From NCBI GenBank assembly GCA_003492055.1, contig DMZE01000267.1:3056-9868 (forward strand): DNA of 6,813 nt, in the 5' to 3' direction. This DNA comes from Cellvibrionales bacterium. Its GTDB lineage: Bacteria; Pseudomonadota; Gammaproteobacteria; Pseudomonadales; UBA7434. Positions within the stretch are counted from its first letter, which is position 1. Each line of letters opens with the position of its first letter. Positions 1 to 5,750 of this stretch are shown piece by piece. Below the pieces are notes generated by a model that worked only from the letters and a program-made list of their open reading frames with translations, had not been told where the DNA came from and searched no databases. A program made the position numbers and the translations under genes.

Positions 1-114
1 CTTAACTGGCTTCTTAACTGGCTTTTTGACAAGCTTCTTAGCAACTTTCTTAGCGGGTTTTTTTACCGCTTTCTTAGCAGCTGCTTTAACAGTTTTTCCT
101 GAGCGCTTTTTATC
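1..114 (-). other. Lysine-rich H1/AlgP-like C-terminal tail of PepP
   Basis: In the pepP frame, the last 37 visible codons (111 down to 1, residues 474-510) encode 17 Lys and one Arg, the rest being mostly Ala, Val and Pro. They form KKPV, KKPA and KKAV tetrads. At DNA level the edge shows a 12-base unit, CTTAACTGGCTT on the plus strand, twice in tandem at 1-24, with more diverged copies beyond. The frame is the same one that carries the intact catalytic domain, with no stop or shift. Such tails resemble histone H1 and the AlgP (AlgR3) tail of Pseudomonas, which are known for nucleic-acid binding. That function here is inference. The end of the tail is outside the window. Confidence 0.85.
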
Positions 115-1530
115 TAACACTTTTTCACCGCTACTCATCCCACCAATAAAATCGATTTGCGCTGGATCAGATACAGCACTATTGATAGAAGGTCGCATAA
201 GCTGATGAATATCACTGACGGTTTTCACCACATTACCGCTTAACACTTCATAGCCATTAGTCGTTACAGCAACATCATCTTCAATACGAATACCAATACC
301 ACGCCACTTGGCCGCTACATCTTTATTATCGGCAGCAATATAAATACCGGGCTCAACCGTCATTACCATACCGGCCTCAAGCACGCGCCATTCATCATGC
401 ACTTTGTAATCGCCGACATCATGTACATCCATGCCAATCCAATGACCCGCACGGTGCATATAAAAAGGGCGATAAGCTTCAGCTTCAATTAATGTTTTTA
501 AATCACCTTGTAGAATTTTTAAATCCAGCAAACCTTGCGTAATCACTCTCACGGTCTCATCATGCGAATGATTCCAATGACTGCCGGGTTTAATGGTTTC
601 TATAGCGGCAATTTGCGCTTCCAATACAATTTCATATAACGCTTGCTGCTCTTTACTAAAACGCCCATTAACTGGAAAGGTGCGCGTTATATCCGAGGCA
701 TAACAGTTCAACTCACAACCGGCATCAATTAATACTAAATCACCATCGCGGAGCATGGCATTATTTTCACCATAATGAAGAACACAAGCATTTTTACCGC
801 CGCCAACAATCGAATTATAAGCTGCTGCTTGCGCACCACTTGCAGAAAATTCATGGAGGTATTCGGCTTCAAGCTGATACTCCATCATCCCCGGCTGACA
901 AAATTTCATTGCTCGTGTATGTGCGGCTGCGGAAATATCGGCGGCTTCTTTCATAACACGTAATTCGGCTGCACTTTTATATAAGCGCATATCATGCAAT
1001 AGATGATCAAGATCTAAAAACTCACCCGGTGGATGCGCGCCCGACCGAGCCTTAGAACGTAAAACATTCACCCAATCCATCACTTGCTTATCGAACTCTG
1101 GGCGCTTACCCATTGAATAATAAACACGTTCTCGACCTTCCATTAAGCCCGGTAAAATGTCGTCAATGTCGGTAATCGGAAACGCATCATCGGCACCAAA
1201 GTTCTGGCATAGACCTTCTGGCCCCTCACGATAACCATCCCAGAGTTCTCGTTCAGGATTTCGCTCACGACAGAAAAATAAACATTGGCCATGCTTTCGG
1301 CCCGGCACTAACACTAATACTGAGTCAGGCTCGTTAAAGCCACTTAAATAATGAAAGTCACTGTCTTGTCGGAATTTAAATTCGGCATCACGATTTCTAA
1401 TCACCGTACTTGCTGACGGTAATATAGCAATACTATCAGGTTCCATTTGCAACATAAGGTCACGACGACGTCGCTGAAACTCACGCTTGCTAATGGTCGA
1501 TGTTAGTGCCGATTTATTTATTTTTGCCAT
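1..1530 (-). CDS. pepP: Xaa-Pro aminopeptidase (aminopeptidase P), 3' end beyond window
   Basis: Cytosolic metallo-exopeptidase of family M24B that removes the N-terminal residue from peptides whose second residue is proline. I translated the minus strand from the ATG at 1530; 510 codons are visible with no stop. The N-terminal domain (about residues 12-175) includes the FRQDSDFHYLSGF motif. The C-terminal pita-bread domain has all five dimetal ligands: D269 in IDAG, D280 in SDITRT, H363 in AGHWIG, E393 in VEPG and E417 in RIEDD, with H370 and R415 also in their expected places, so it should be active. The E. coli enzyme is about 441 residues. Homology here fades near residue 447, and the frame continues through a linker into a lysine-rich tail. 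An in-frame ATG at 1545 would add five residues; a stop lies just before it, and neither start has a clear Shine-Dalgarno. It lies 180 bases downstream of ygfB in the same direction, as in the ygfB-pepP-ubiH operon. Confidence 0.95.
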   Translation of the reverse strand, partial: MAKINKSALTSTISKREFQRRRRDLMLQMEPDSIAILPSASTVIRNRDAEFKFRQDSDFHYLSGFNEPDSVLVLVPGRKHGQCLFFCRERNPERELWDGYREGPEGLCQNFGADDAFPITDIDDILPGLMEGRERVYYSMGKRPEFDKQVMDWVNVLRSKARSGAHPPGEFLDLDHLLHDMRLYKSAAELRVMKEAADISAAAHTRAMKFCQPGMMEYQLEAEYLHEFSASGAQAAAYNSIVGGGKNACVLHYGENNAMLRDGDLVLIDAGCELNCYASDITRTFPVNGRFSKEQQALYEIVLEAQIAAIETIKPGSHWNHSHDETVRVITQGLLDLKILQGDLKTLIEAEAYRPFYMHRAGHWIGMDVHDVGDYKVHDEWRVLEAGMVMTVEPGIYIAADNKDVAAKWRGIGIRIEDDVAVTTNGYEVLSGNVVKTVSDIHQLMRPSINSAVSDPAQIDFIGGMSSGEKVLDKKRSGKTVKAAAKKAVKKPAKKVAKKLVKKPVKKPVK

Positions 1531-1617
1531 GGGTTTACGAGTCATCTATTTGCGGTCTATTTGTTGATTGATATCCAACAACGCTAAGGTTAATACGTTG
1601 TATAACATCATTTGGCT

Positions 1618-1650
1618 TATCTCTATACCTATCTCTATATCTATATCTAT
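1618..1650. repeat. Degenerate TATNNC hexamer tandem repeat
   Basis: Five hexamers, TATCTC, TATACC, TATCTC, TATATC and TATATC, plus a half unit follow one another, then the palindrome ATGATCAT at 1649-1656. The repeat sits in the ygfB-pepP gap, about 75 to 120 bases before either candidate pepP start. The rest of the 165-base gap shows no coding signal. Any regulatory effect is unknown. Confidence 0.7.
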
Positions 1651-1666
1651 GATCATGTCTACGACT

Positions 1667-1694
1667 GCCTCGCTAAAGCAAAGCAAGGCAAAGC
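1667..1694. repeat. AAAGC pentamer repeat with weak hairpin after ygfB
   Basis: AAAGC, AAAGC, AAGGC and AAAGC are in tandem at 1675-1694, just beyond the ygfB stop. GCCTCGCT (1667-1674) can pair with AGCAAGGC (1682-1689) with one mismatch around a 7-base loop. On the minus strand no T tract follows, so this is not a standard Rho-independent terminator, and read-through into pepP is likely. Confidence 0.4.
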
Positions 1695-1710
1695 AGCTCA
1701 TAACATAAAA

Positions 1711-2520
1711 TTAATGCATAGTTTTATTGCCCGATTTAAAAAATTGAGTGGCTCCGGGTGGCGCTGACTGCTCTGACGCAGGCAACTGTTGTTGTTGCTT
1801 CTGTTGCTGCTGCTCAATAATCTCAACCCAGCCATATTCGCTAAAGACTGTCATGGCTGCCAATCGTACATATTCAATAATTTCCATATAATCGCGCTCG
1901 GCAGCTTCGGCATCGGCGGGTGCAAAATCTAAGCTTTCTCCGTCTTCATCCAGAAGCGAATCCAGCTCGAGCGGATCATCACTTAACTCAGCGTCATCTT
2001 CCTCGTACTCATCATCTTCAACCGTCGCCTGCGCTATAGCGGCTAAATCACTTAATGACTCTCGCACCGGCTCTGGTAGCGAAGGCGCCAATATCGCCTC
2101 ACCGGCGTCATTTTGTGGTGCATTTTTTTGTTGGTAGGCCTGCGCCTCAGCAAAACCGCCTAAAAATCCACGGCACCAATCACTTAATCCCTCAGTACGC
2201 TGCTCAATCGTTTCATCATCATCGGGCAAATAAGGCTGAAAGGCCATATCTTCACCACTGAGTAACTCAAACTGCTCACGTGCCAAACCGCCTAATGCGC
2301 CCTCGGCGAGCCCACTAAATTGGCGAATAGTCGCTTCTGAGCTACCCATAACGGCAAACCCGAACTGCGCCCAACGCGCACCCGGTAAGCGCATTGCGCC
2401 ACAGAGAGCGCCAACAATAGCGCCTTGAAGCTCAGAGGGCGAAAATTGGCTATCGACGGTCAGAAGCCAATCGGCCAGTTCATCAAAATTTTGAGGCGGT
2501 GGAACATCAGGATAATTCAT
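1711..2520 (-). CDS. ygfB: UPF0149 family protein YgfB, extended form
   Basis: This 269-residue protein belongs to the YgfB/UPF0149 family, an all-helical cytosolic protein. In Pseudomonas aeruginosa YgfB is reported to repress ampDh3 expression by interfering with the activator AlpA; whether that applies here is unknown. Family hallmarks are FSPSELQGAIVGALCG (26-41), FQPYLPDDDE (94-103), the W115 segment WCRGFLGGFAEAQ, RESLSDLAAIAQ (153-164) and MEIIEYVRLAAMTVF (212-226). E. coli YgfB is about 190 residues. The extra length is an acidic stretch (168-198, 18 Asp/Glu in 31), which enlarges the short acidic segment found in the family, and a tail with EQQQQKQQQQ at 236-245. The ATG at 2520 is preceded by TAGG with a 6-base spacer and a good promoter. 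It is the first gene of a likely ygfB-pepP operon and is divergent from the zapA operon. Confidence 0.93.
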   Translation of the reverse strand: MNYPDVPPPQNFDELADWLLTVDSQFSPSELQGAIVGALCGAMRLPGARWAQFGFAVMGSSEATIRQFSGLAEGALGGLAREQFELLSGEDMAFQPYLPDDDETIEQRTEGLSDWCRGFLGGFAEAQAYQQKNAPQNDAGEAILAPSLPEPVRESLSDLAAIAQATVEDDEYEEDDAELSDDPLELDSLLDEDGESLDFAPADAEAAERDYMEIIEYVRLAAMTVFSEYGWVEIIEQQQQKQQQQLPASEQSAPPGATQFFKSGNKTMH

Positions 2521-2567
2521 CTAAAACCTAAAGGTAGAGTGGGCCGAAGCCGAGAGTAAATACTGTA

Positions 2568-2596
2568 ATTATACGAACTGTGGAGCAATATCTGAA
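2568..2596 (-). promoter_or_regulatory. Sigma-70-type promoter for ygfB-pepP
   Basis: Read on the minus strand, TTCAGA (2596-2591, four of six consensus bases) is followed after 17 bases by a perfect TATAAT (2573-2568). Predicted transcription begins near 2561, giving a leader of about 40 bases before the ygfB ATG at 2520. The leader contains a small GGC-TTCG-GCC hairpin. Confidence 0.65.
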
Positions 2597-2640
2597 CCAC
2601 TATTATCAATCATCATCAAATACTCTTAGACTTACAGTTA

Positions 2641-2669
2641 TTGACCATCATCGCGCTGCGCACTATATT
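2641..2669 (+). promoter_or_regulatory. Sigma-70-type promoter for the coiled-coil/zapA operon
   Basis: TTGACC (2641-2646) and TATATT (2664-2669) are separated by exactly 17 bases; each matches five of six consensus positions. Predicted start is near 2676, giving a leader of about 180 bases before the ATG at 2857. It is back to back with the ygfB promoter, and the two -35 boxes are about 45 bases apart. Confidence 0.7.
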
Positions 2670-2682
2670 AGCAACCCTTTAT

Positions 2683-2703
2683 GCGTCAGTGACGCGTCAG
2701 TGA
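2683..2703 (+). repeat. 10-base direct repeat, period 11, in the operon leader
   Basis: GCGTCAGTGA occurs at 2683-2692 and again at 2694-2703, separated by one C, so the copies repeat about once per helical turn. The junction creates a perfect 10-base palindrome, TGACGCGTCA (2690-2699). It lies just downstream of the predicted start near 2676, where a bound protein could block transcription. An operator role is inference. Confidence 0.55.
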
Positions 2704-2845
2704 TTATCTCTATGCCCTCAAGGGACTCTGAATAGTCGCTAAATGAGACCTCGACCATTGTAAATGGTTAAAAAAACGGGGCAAAAGCCATTTGAGCAGG
2801 AAGCTCAGATCAATATATTATCCAGCAGGGATAGCGCATTACACC

Positions 2846-2849
2846 AAGG
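2846..2849 (+). promoter_or_regulatory. Ribosome binding site deciding the start at 2857
   Basis: AAGG lies 7 bases before the ATG at 2857. The frame is open further upstream to an ATG at 2764, but that start has no Shine-Dalgarno and would give 99 residues instead of the roughly 65 usual for this family. Confidence 0.6.
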
Positions 2850-2856
2850 CCATATA

Positions 2857-3063
2857 ATGAAAGACAAATTAGAGCACCTTGAAAGCAAGCTCGATGAACT
2901 TATCTCGCTATGCTCATCGCTCGATATGGAAAATAAATCACTGCGCGGCCGCGAAAGCGAATGGAGCAATGAGCGTCGCCAATTGTTGATAAAAAATGAG
3001 ACGGCGCGCACTAAGGTTGAATCGATGATTACGCGACTGAAATCTATGGAGTCTGGCGAATGA
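2857..3063 (+). CDS. TIGR02449-type small coiled-coil protein (ZapB-like)
   Basis: This is a 68-residue soluble protein that is almost entirely predicted coiled coil. It begins MKDKLEHLESKLDELISLC and has heptad-spaced Leu/Ile and many charged residues up to about residue 64. There is no signal peptide or membrane segment. Size, composition and position directly before zapA match the small gammaproteobacterial family TIGR02449 found beside zapA in Pseudomonas-like genomes. The resemblance to ZapB, a short coiled coil that bridges ZapA at the FtsZ ring, suggests a role in cell division, but this is inference from context. The stop TGA overlaps an ATG in the zapA frame (ATGA at 3060-3063), so translation may be coupled. 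Confidence 0.85.
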   Translation: MKDKLEHLESKLDELISLCSSLDMENKSLRGRESEWSNERRQLLIKNETARTKVESMITRLKSMESGE

Positions 3064-3113
3064 CCGAACGATCACCCGAACTATCAAGAGGCACAGTGCC
3101 ACCCAAGGAAAAA

Positions 3114-3440
3114 ATGACCGATAGCAATGAAGACGATAATAAAATTATCACTCTCAACGTCCAAATTATGGGTAAGGACTTTCAAGTATCCTGCCCTGCC
3201 AGCGAGCAAGATGACTTGGTGGATTCAGCGGCCCAGCTTGATAAGCGTATGCGTGATATTCGCGATACAGGCAAAGTTATTGGTCTAGAACGTATTGCGA
3301 TAATGGCAGGCCTCAACTTGTCGCATGAATTTTTACAAACTAAAGACCAAGTTGCCGGCAAAGAAACTTCAGATATGCTTAAAACGCTTAACAAAAAGCT
3401 TGATAATGCGCTACAAAGCGCTAAACAAATGCAAATCTAA
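3114..3440 (+). CDS. zapA: Cell division protein ZapA
   Basis: ZapA is a cytosolic FtsZ-associated protein that forms tetramers and crosslinks FtsZ protofilaments at the division ring. From the ATG at 3114 the protein has 108 residues, normal for the family. The N-terminal globular domain carries ITLNVQIMGKDFQVSCP (12-28) and LDKRMRDIRDTGKVIG (42-57), followed by IAIMAGLNLSHEFL (61-74) and a C-terminal coiled coil (about 75-108). AAGGA lies 4 bases before this ATG. The same frame is open from an ATG at 3060 that overlaps the upstream stop and has its own GGAG. That start would add 18 residues (SRGTVPPKEK-like) lacking family similarity, so I prefer 3114. It is cotranscribed with the preceding coiled-coil gene and lies about 90 bases before 6S RNA, as in many gammaproteobacteria. 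Confidence 0.95.
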   Translation: MTDSNEDDNKIITLNVQIMGKDFQVSCPASEQDDLVDSAAQLDKRMRDIRDTGKVIGLERIAIMAGLNLSHEFLQTKDQVAGKETSDMLKTLNKKLDNALQSAKQMQI

Positions 3441-3494
3441 CGAATTGCGTTGTTTAACTCCTCTAACTAAATTGTAAATGCTCGATATCTTTTA

Positions 3495-3523
3495 TTTCCG
3501 TCACTGCCAAGATGGTTTACACT
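3495..3523 (+). promoter_or_regulatory. Candidate 6S RNA promoter
   Basis: TACACT (3518-3523, four of six for the -10) puts the start at 3530, exactly where the 6S closing stem begins. The -35 position 17 bases upstream, TTTCCG (3495-3500), is poor. Placement supports the call more than the match does. Confidence 0.4.
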
Positions 3524-3529
3524 AAGTGC

Positions 3530-3711
3530 GAACTCCCTGGGGTATTCGCCAGTCAGCATGTCCTTGAGCCGATAATACCCACCCGGAGGTTCCTCGTTGG
3601 TAGCTGTGTGCATGCTCGGCATGACCGAGAAGCCTGAACTACTGCAGGATCCACCACCTTGAACCTTTTCGGTTCGAGGCCGCTAATGACAGCGGTACCT
3701 TGGGGCGTTCT
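3530..3711 (+). ncRNA. ssrS: 6S RNA
   Basis: 6S RNA binds the sigma-70 RNA polymerase holoenzyme by imitating an open promoter and lowers transcription in stationary phase. The roughly 182-base sequence has the conserved CTTGAGCCGATA segment, GTGCATGCTCGG...CCGAGAAGCCT around 3609-3634, and CACCTTGAACC near 3655-3665, all much as in E. coli. The ends pair: 3530-3544 with 3696-3710 form a 15-base stem with three G-U pairs and one mismatch. Internal hairpins include CTCGG/CCGAG and a 9-base stem, CCTTGAACC (3657-3665) with GGTTCGAGG (3671-3679). A T-rich run follows at 3711-3731. Exact ends are estimated from pairing. Location between zapA and ygfA is the classic one. Confidence 0.95.
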
Positions 3712-3886
3712 TATTTTTCTTTATATTTTTTCATTTCATATCTTCAAATACCTTATACCCTGCGCCCTTTGCATACTCCCCCAGCCTACTTTACGACTTC
3801 ACTGACTATCTCAATATTTTTCTATCAATAGGTTAATAAGACTAATAATTAACAGTAACAAGCTCATCAGCAAAAAAAGCATCACA

Positions 3887-3915
3887 GCGACAAAAACAGC
3901 TTCGTCTTATACAAT
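3887..3915 (+). promoter_or_regulatory. Candidate promoter for ygfA
   Basis: GCGACA (3887-3892, four of six) and TACAAT (3910-3915, five of six) are 17 bases apart, with a predicted start near 3922, about 45 bases before the ygfA ATG. In E. coli ygfA can be read from the ssrS transcript; here the 255-base AT-rich gap (3712-3966) and this promoter allow separate expression. I see nothing else in that gap. Confidence 0.4.
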
Positions 3916-3966
3916 AACGCCTCAATATCGCGAAATGATTATCCGTAATAAACGATAGATAAACGC

Positions 3967-4587
3967 ATGGCATTTTTTGATTACTTAAACACTAAAAAAA
4001 ACAGTGACTTGACTGAGCAGCGACATCAATTAAGGCAGCAGTATCGCTCTGCACGGCGAGCTCTGCCACCTTACCAACAGTATGCGCAAGCCAAAAAACT
4101 TTGCGCTTTACTTAAACGCTGCCCAGAGTTTATGCACGCTAAATCTATTGCCAGCTATCTGCCTAACGACGGTGAAATTAACCCGTCTTTTATTCATCAG
4201 CTAGCATGGGCACTCGGCAAACACGTTTATTTGCCCGTGCCCACCCAACAAAAATCTCTGCGCTTTGTTCCTTACACTCGCCACACACAATTAGTGACGG
4301 GACAATGGGGAATCAAACAACCGCGCTGTGCTGCGAGAATTGCCACACAAGTGTCTCTCGATTTAATTTTGGTACCGTTGGTAGCTTTTGATAGCACGGC
4401 AAATCGCTTAGGTCGCGGAGGCGGTTACTACGATCGCTTTTTGGCCAGCAGTAAGCGCAGCCATAGGGGAATTAAAAGTTTCGGACTGGGACATAGCTTA
4501 CAGCAAGTCGAAGCAGTGCCCGTCGAAGCATGGGACATAACACTCAATGGCATAGCAACACCCAAACAAATATTTCGTAGTCTTTAG
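3967..4587 (+). CDS. ygfA: 5-formyltetrahydrofolate cyclo-ligase
   Basis: This 206-residue cytosolic enzyme converts 5-formyltetrahydrofolate to 5,10-methenyltetrahydrofolate using ATP, returning the storage folate to the one-carbon pool. Motifs in order: the basic N-terminal helix RQQYRSARRALPP (23-35), SYLPNDGEINP (63-73) with the substrate-site Glu70, LDLILVPLVAFD (131-142), the glycine-rich NRLGRGGGYYDRFL (146-159) that forms the nucleotide/substrate pocket, GLGHSLQ (173-179), and a WDITLNGIATP end (189-199). All are intact, so it should be active. The length is slightly above the usual 180-200 because of about 15 residues before the first conserved helix. No strong Shine-Dalgarno precedes the ATG, and no better in-frame start is visible. 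Its position after ssrS is conserved across gammaproteobacteria; the 6S-YgfA link has been connected to stationary-phase physiology in E. coli. Confidence 0.95.
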   Translation: MAFFDYLNTKKNSDLTEQRHQLRQQYRSARRALPPYQQYAQAKKLCALLKRCPEFMHAKSIASYLPNDGEINPSFIHQLAWALGKHVYLPVPTQQKSLRFVPYTRHTQLVTGQWGIKQPRCAARIATQVSLDLILVPLVAFDSTANRLGRGGGYYDRFLASSKRSHRGIKSFGLGHSLQQVEAVPVEAWDITLNGIATPKQIFRSL

Positions 4588-5029
4588 TTCGCTTAGGATT
4601 TAAAGTCTATTAGAAGTCGAGTTTCAATTAGCATGCCGATCAATGGATGAGAAGCACGAAAAAGCTAAAGTGTTATTTTTAATTTTTTCTACACAGAATA
4701 GACGTGCGCATCATATAATGGCAAAAAGAGAGGTCTGAAGTGAGCGTTTTATAAAAAGACTTTTAAAGCAGAGGCGCAAGCGCTGTCATTAAAGTCGCTA
4801 AAACGAAAATCAGGCATGTGGCGTAGTAAGTATCCATAAGTATTAAGATCTTTTAAAAATGAGCAATATCGTATTTTTGGTGAGTGATATTTTTATTCTA
4901 GAGTCAGAAAAGAAAAAAGGCCTTACGTCGTCATCAAACTGTGACTACGTGCACGCCAACCAACAGCCAAAGTGAGAACTGCGTTTATCCTCCACTAACG
5001 CCGTAAAAATCCAAACAATGAGAGGCCAC
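4588..5029. other. Long intergenic region without a convincing gene
   Basis: These 442 AT-rich bases between ygfA and rpiA hold no reading frame with both a family match and a ribosome site. They contain a near-consensus plus-strand promoter (4690-4719), short palindromes (AAGATCTT near 4846, AAGGCCTT near 4920, CGTGCACG near 4950) and two tiny open frames that I do not accept. The region may be a long rpiA leader, an unrecognised small RNA, or decayed sequence. Confidence 0.5.
4690..4719 (+). promoter_or_regulatory. Candidate promoter far upstream of rpiA
   Basis: TACACA (4690-4695, four of six) and a perfect TATAAT (4714-4719) are 18 bases apart, predicting a start near 4726. The rpiA ATG is some 300 bases further on and no better promoter is evident between, so this would give rpiA a long leader or start a separate small transcript. 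Confidence 0.4.
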
Positions 5030-5710
5030 ATGACACTATCGACACAAGACCAACTGAAAAGCGATGCAGCGCAAGCAGCCGTTGATTTAATTAAACCCAA
5101 ACTGGATCTCGATAGTGTGGTTGGCGTAGGAACCGGCTCTACAGTGAATTTTTTTATTGATGCACTCGCAAGCATAAAGGGGCACTTTCGTGCAGCCGTC
5201 TCCAGCTCAGAAGCTAGCTCCACTCGCCTGCGTGAACACGGTATTACCGTACTGGATTTAAATAACGTATCAGAAATTGATTTTTATATTGATGGGGCCG
5301 ATGAAGCCAATGAGCACTTACATCTTATTAAAGGTGGCGGCGCCGCTTTAACCCGTGAAAAAATTGTTGCTGCCGTGGCCAAAGAGTTTATTTGTATTGC
5401 CGACGAAAGCAAAGTAGTTGGCGTGTTAGGTGATTTTCCACTTCCCGTTGAAGTTATCCCAATGGCCAGAAGCTACGTGGCAAGAAAGCTGGTTGGCCTT
5501 GGTGGCATGCCTGTATATCGCGAAGGAGTAATAACGGATAACGGTAATCATATTTTAGATGTGAGAAATTTAAAAATTGTAAACCCGTTAGAAACCGAAC
5601 GCCAAATTAATAATATTACTGGCGTAGTGACCAATGGTTTATTTGCCATGCGTCCAGCTAACGTTTTACTACTGGGAACAAAAGAAGGCGTTAAAACTAA
5701 GCGCGCTTAA
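5030..5710 (+). CDS. rpiA: Ribose-5-phosphate isomerase A
   Basis: Cytosolic enzyme that interconverts ribose 5-phosphate and ribulose 5-phosphate in the non-oxidative pentose phosphate pathway. The 226-residue protein is close to the 219 of E. coli RpiA and similar along its whole length. It has the phosphate-binding [14 protein letters not shown] (31-44), SSSEASS (58-64), DGADE (88-92), [11 protein letters not shown] (101-111) and [11 protein letters not shown] (136-146). The catalytic residues corresponding to E. coli D81, D84, K94 and E103 are D88, D91, K101 and E110, all present. An ATG at 5018 is in frame, but GAGAGG ends 4 bases before the ATG at 5030 and the E. coli start aligns there, so I chose 5030. 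It stands alone after a 442-base gap and faces a convergent gene. Confidence 0.97.
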   Translation: MTLSTQDQLKSDAAQAAVDLIKPKLDLDSVVGVGTGSTVNFFIDALASIKGHFRAAVSSSEASSTRLREHGITVLDLNNVSEIDFYIDGADEANEHLHLIKGGGAALTREKIVAAVAKEFICIADESKVVGVLGDFPLPVEVIPMARSYVARKLVGLGGMPVYREGVITDNGNHILDVRNLKIVNPLETERQINNITGVVTNGLFAMRPANVLLLGTKEGVKTKRA

Positions 5711-5728
5711 ATCTCAACGATAGAATAT

Positions 5729-5750
5729 GAGCCATAAATAATTATGGCTC
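5729..5750. terminator. Shared hairpin between convergent genes
   Basis: GAGCCATAA (5729-5737) and TTATGGCTC (5742-5750) are perfect inverted copies around the 4-base loop ATAA. The hairpin begins 18 bases after the rpiA stop and overlaps the last codons and stop of the minus-strand gene. Neither side has a proper T tract, so it may work as a weak two-way terminator or as a 3'-end stabiliser. Confidence 0.6.

Noticed and set aside
1..24. 12-base tandem repeat considered as part of a CRISPR or mobile-element end
   Set aside because: It is in frame inside the pepP tail and explained by KKPV codon repeats; no spacers or inverted ends are present.
2055..2261. Plus-strand 68-residue frame inside ygfB
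   Set aside because: It is a shadow of the well-supported minus-strand gene, with no ribosome site or family resemblance.
2764..2856. Upstream extension of the coiled-coil protein to 99 residues
   Set aside because: The ATG at 2764 lacks a Shine-Dalgarno and lies in a small inverted repeat (ACCATT-GTA-AATGGT). The ATG at 2857 has one and gives the family length.
4643..4738. Plus-strand 31-codon frame starting MDEKHEKAKV
   Set aside because: No ribosome site, no family resemblance, and the candidate promoter at 4690-4719 lies inside it, so it is probably chance.
4763..4837. Minus-strand frame for a 24-residue, very hydrophobic peptide (starts MDTYYATC, ends APLL)
   Set aside because: It could be a single membrane helix of the small-toxin type, but there is no Shine-Dalgarno, no clear promoter or antisense partner, and a frame this short arises easily by chance.
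4941..4956. CRP-like site TGTGACTACGTGCACG before rpiA
   Set aside because: Only the left half matches the TGTGA-N6-TCACA pattern; the right half has three of five bases.
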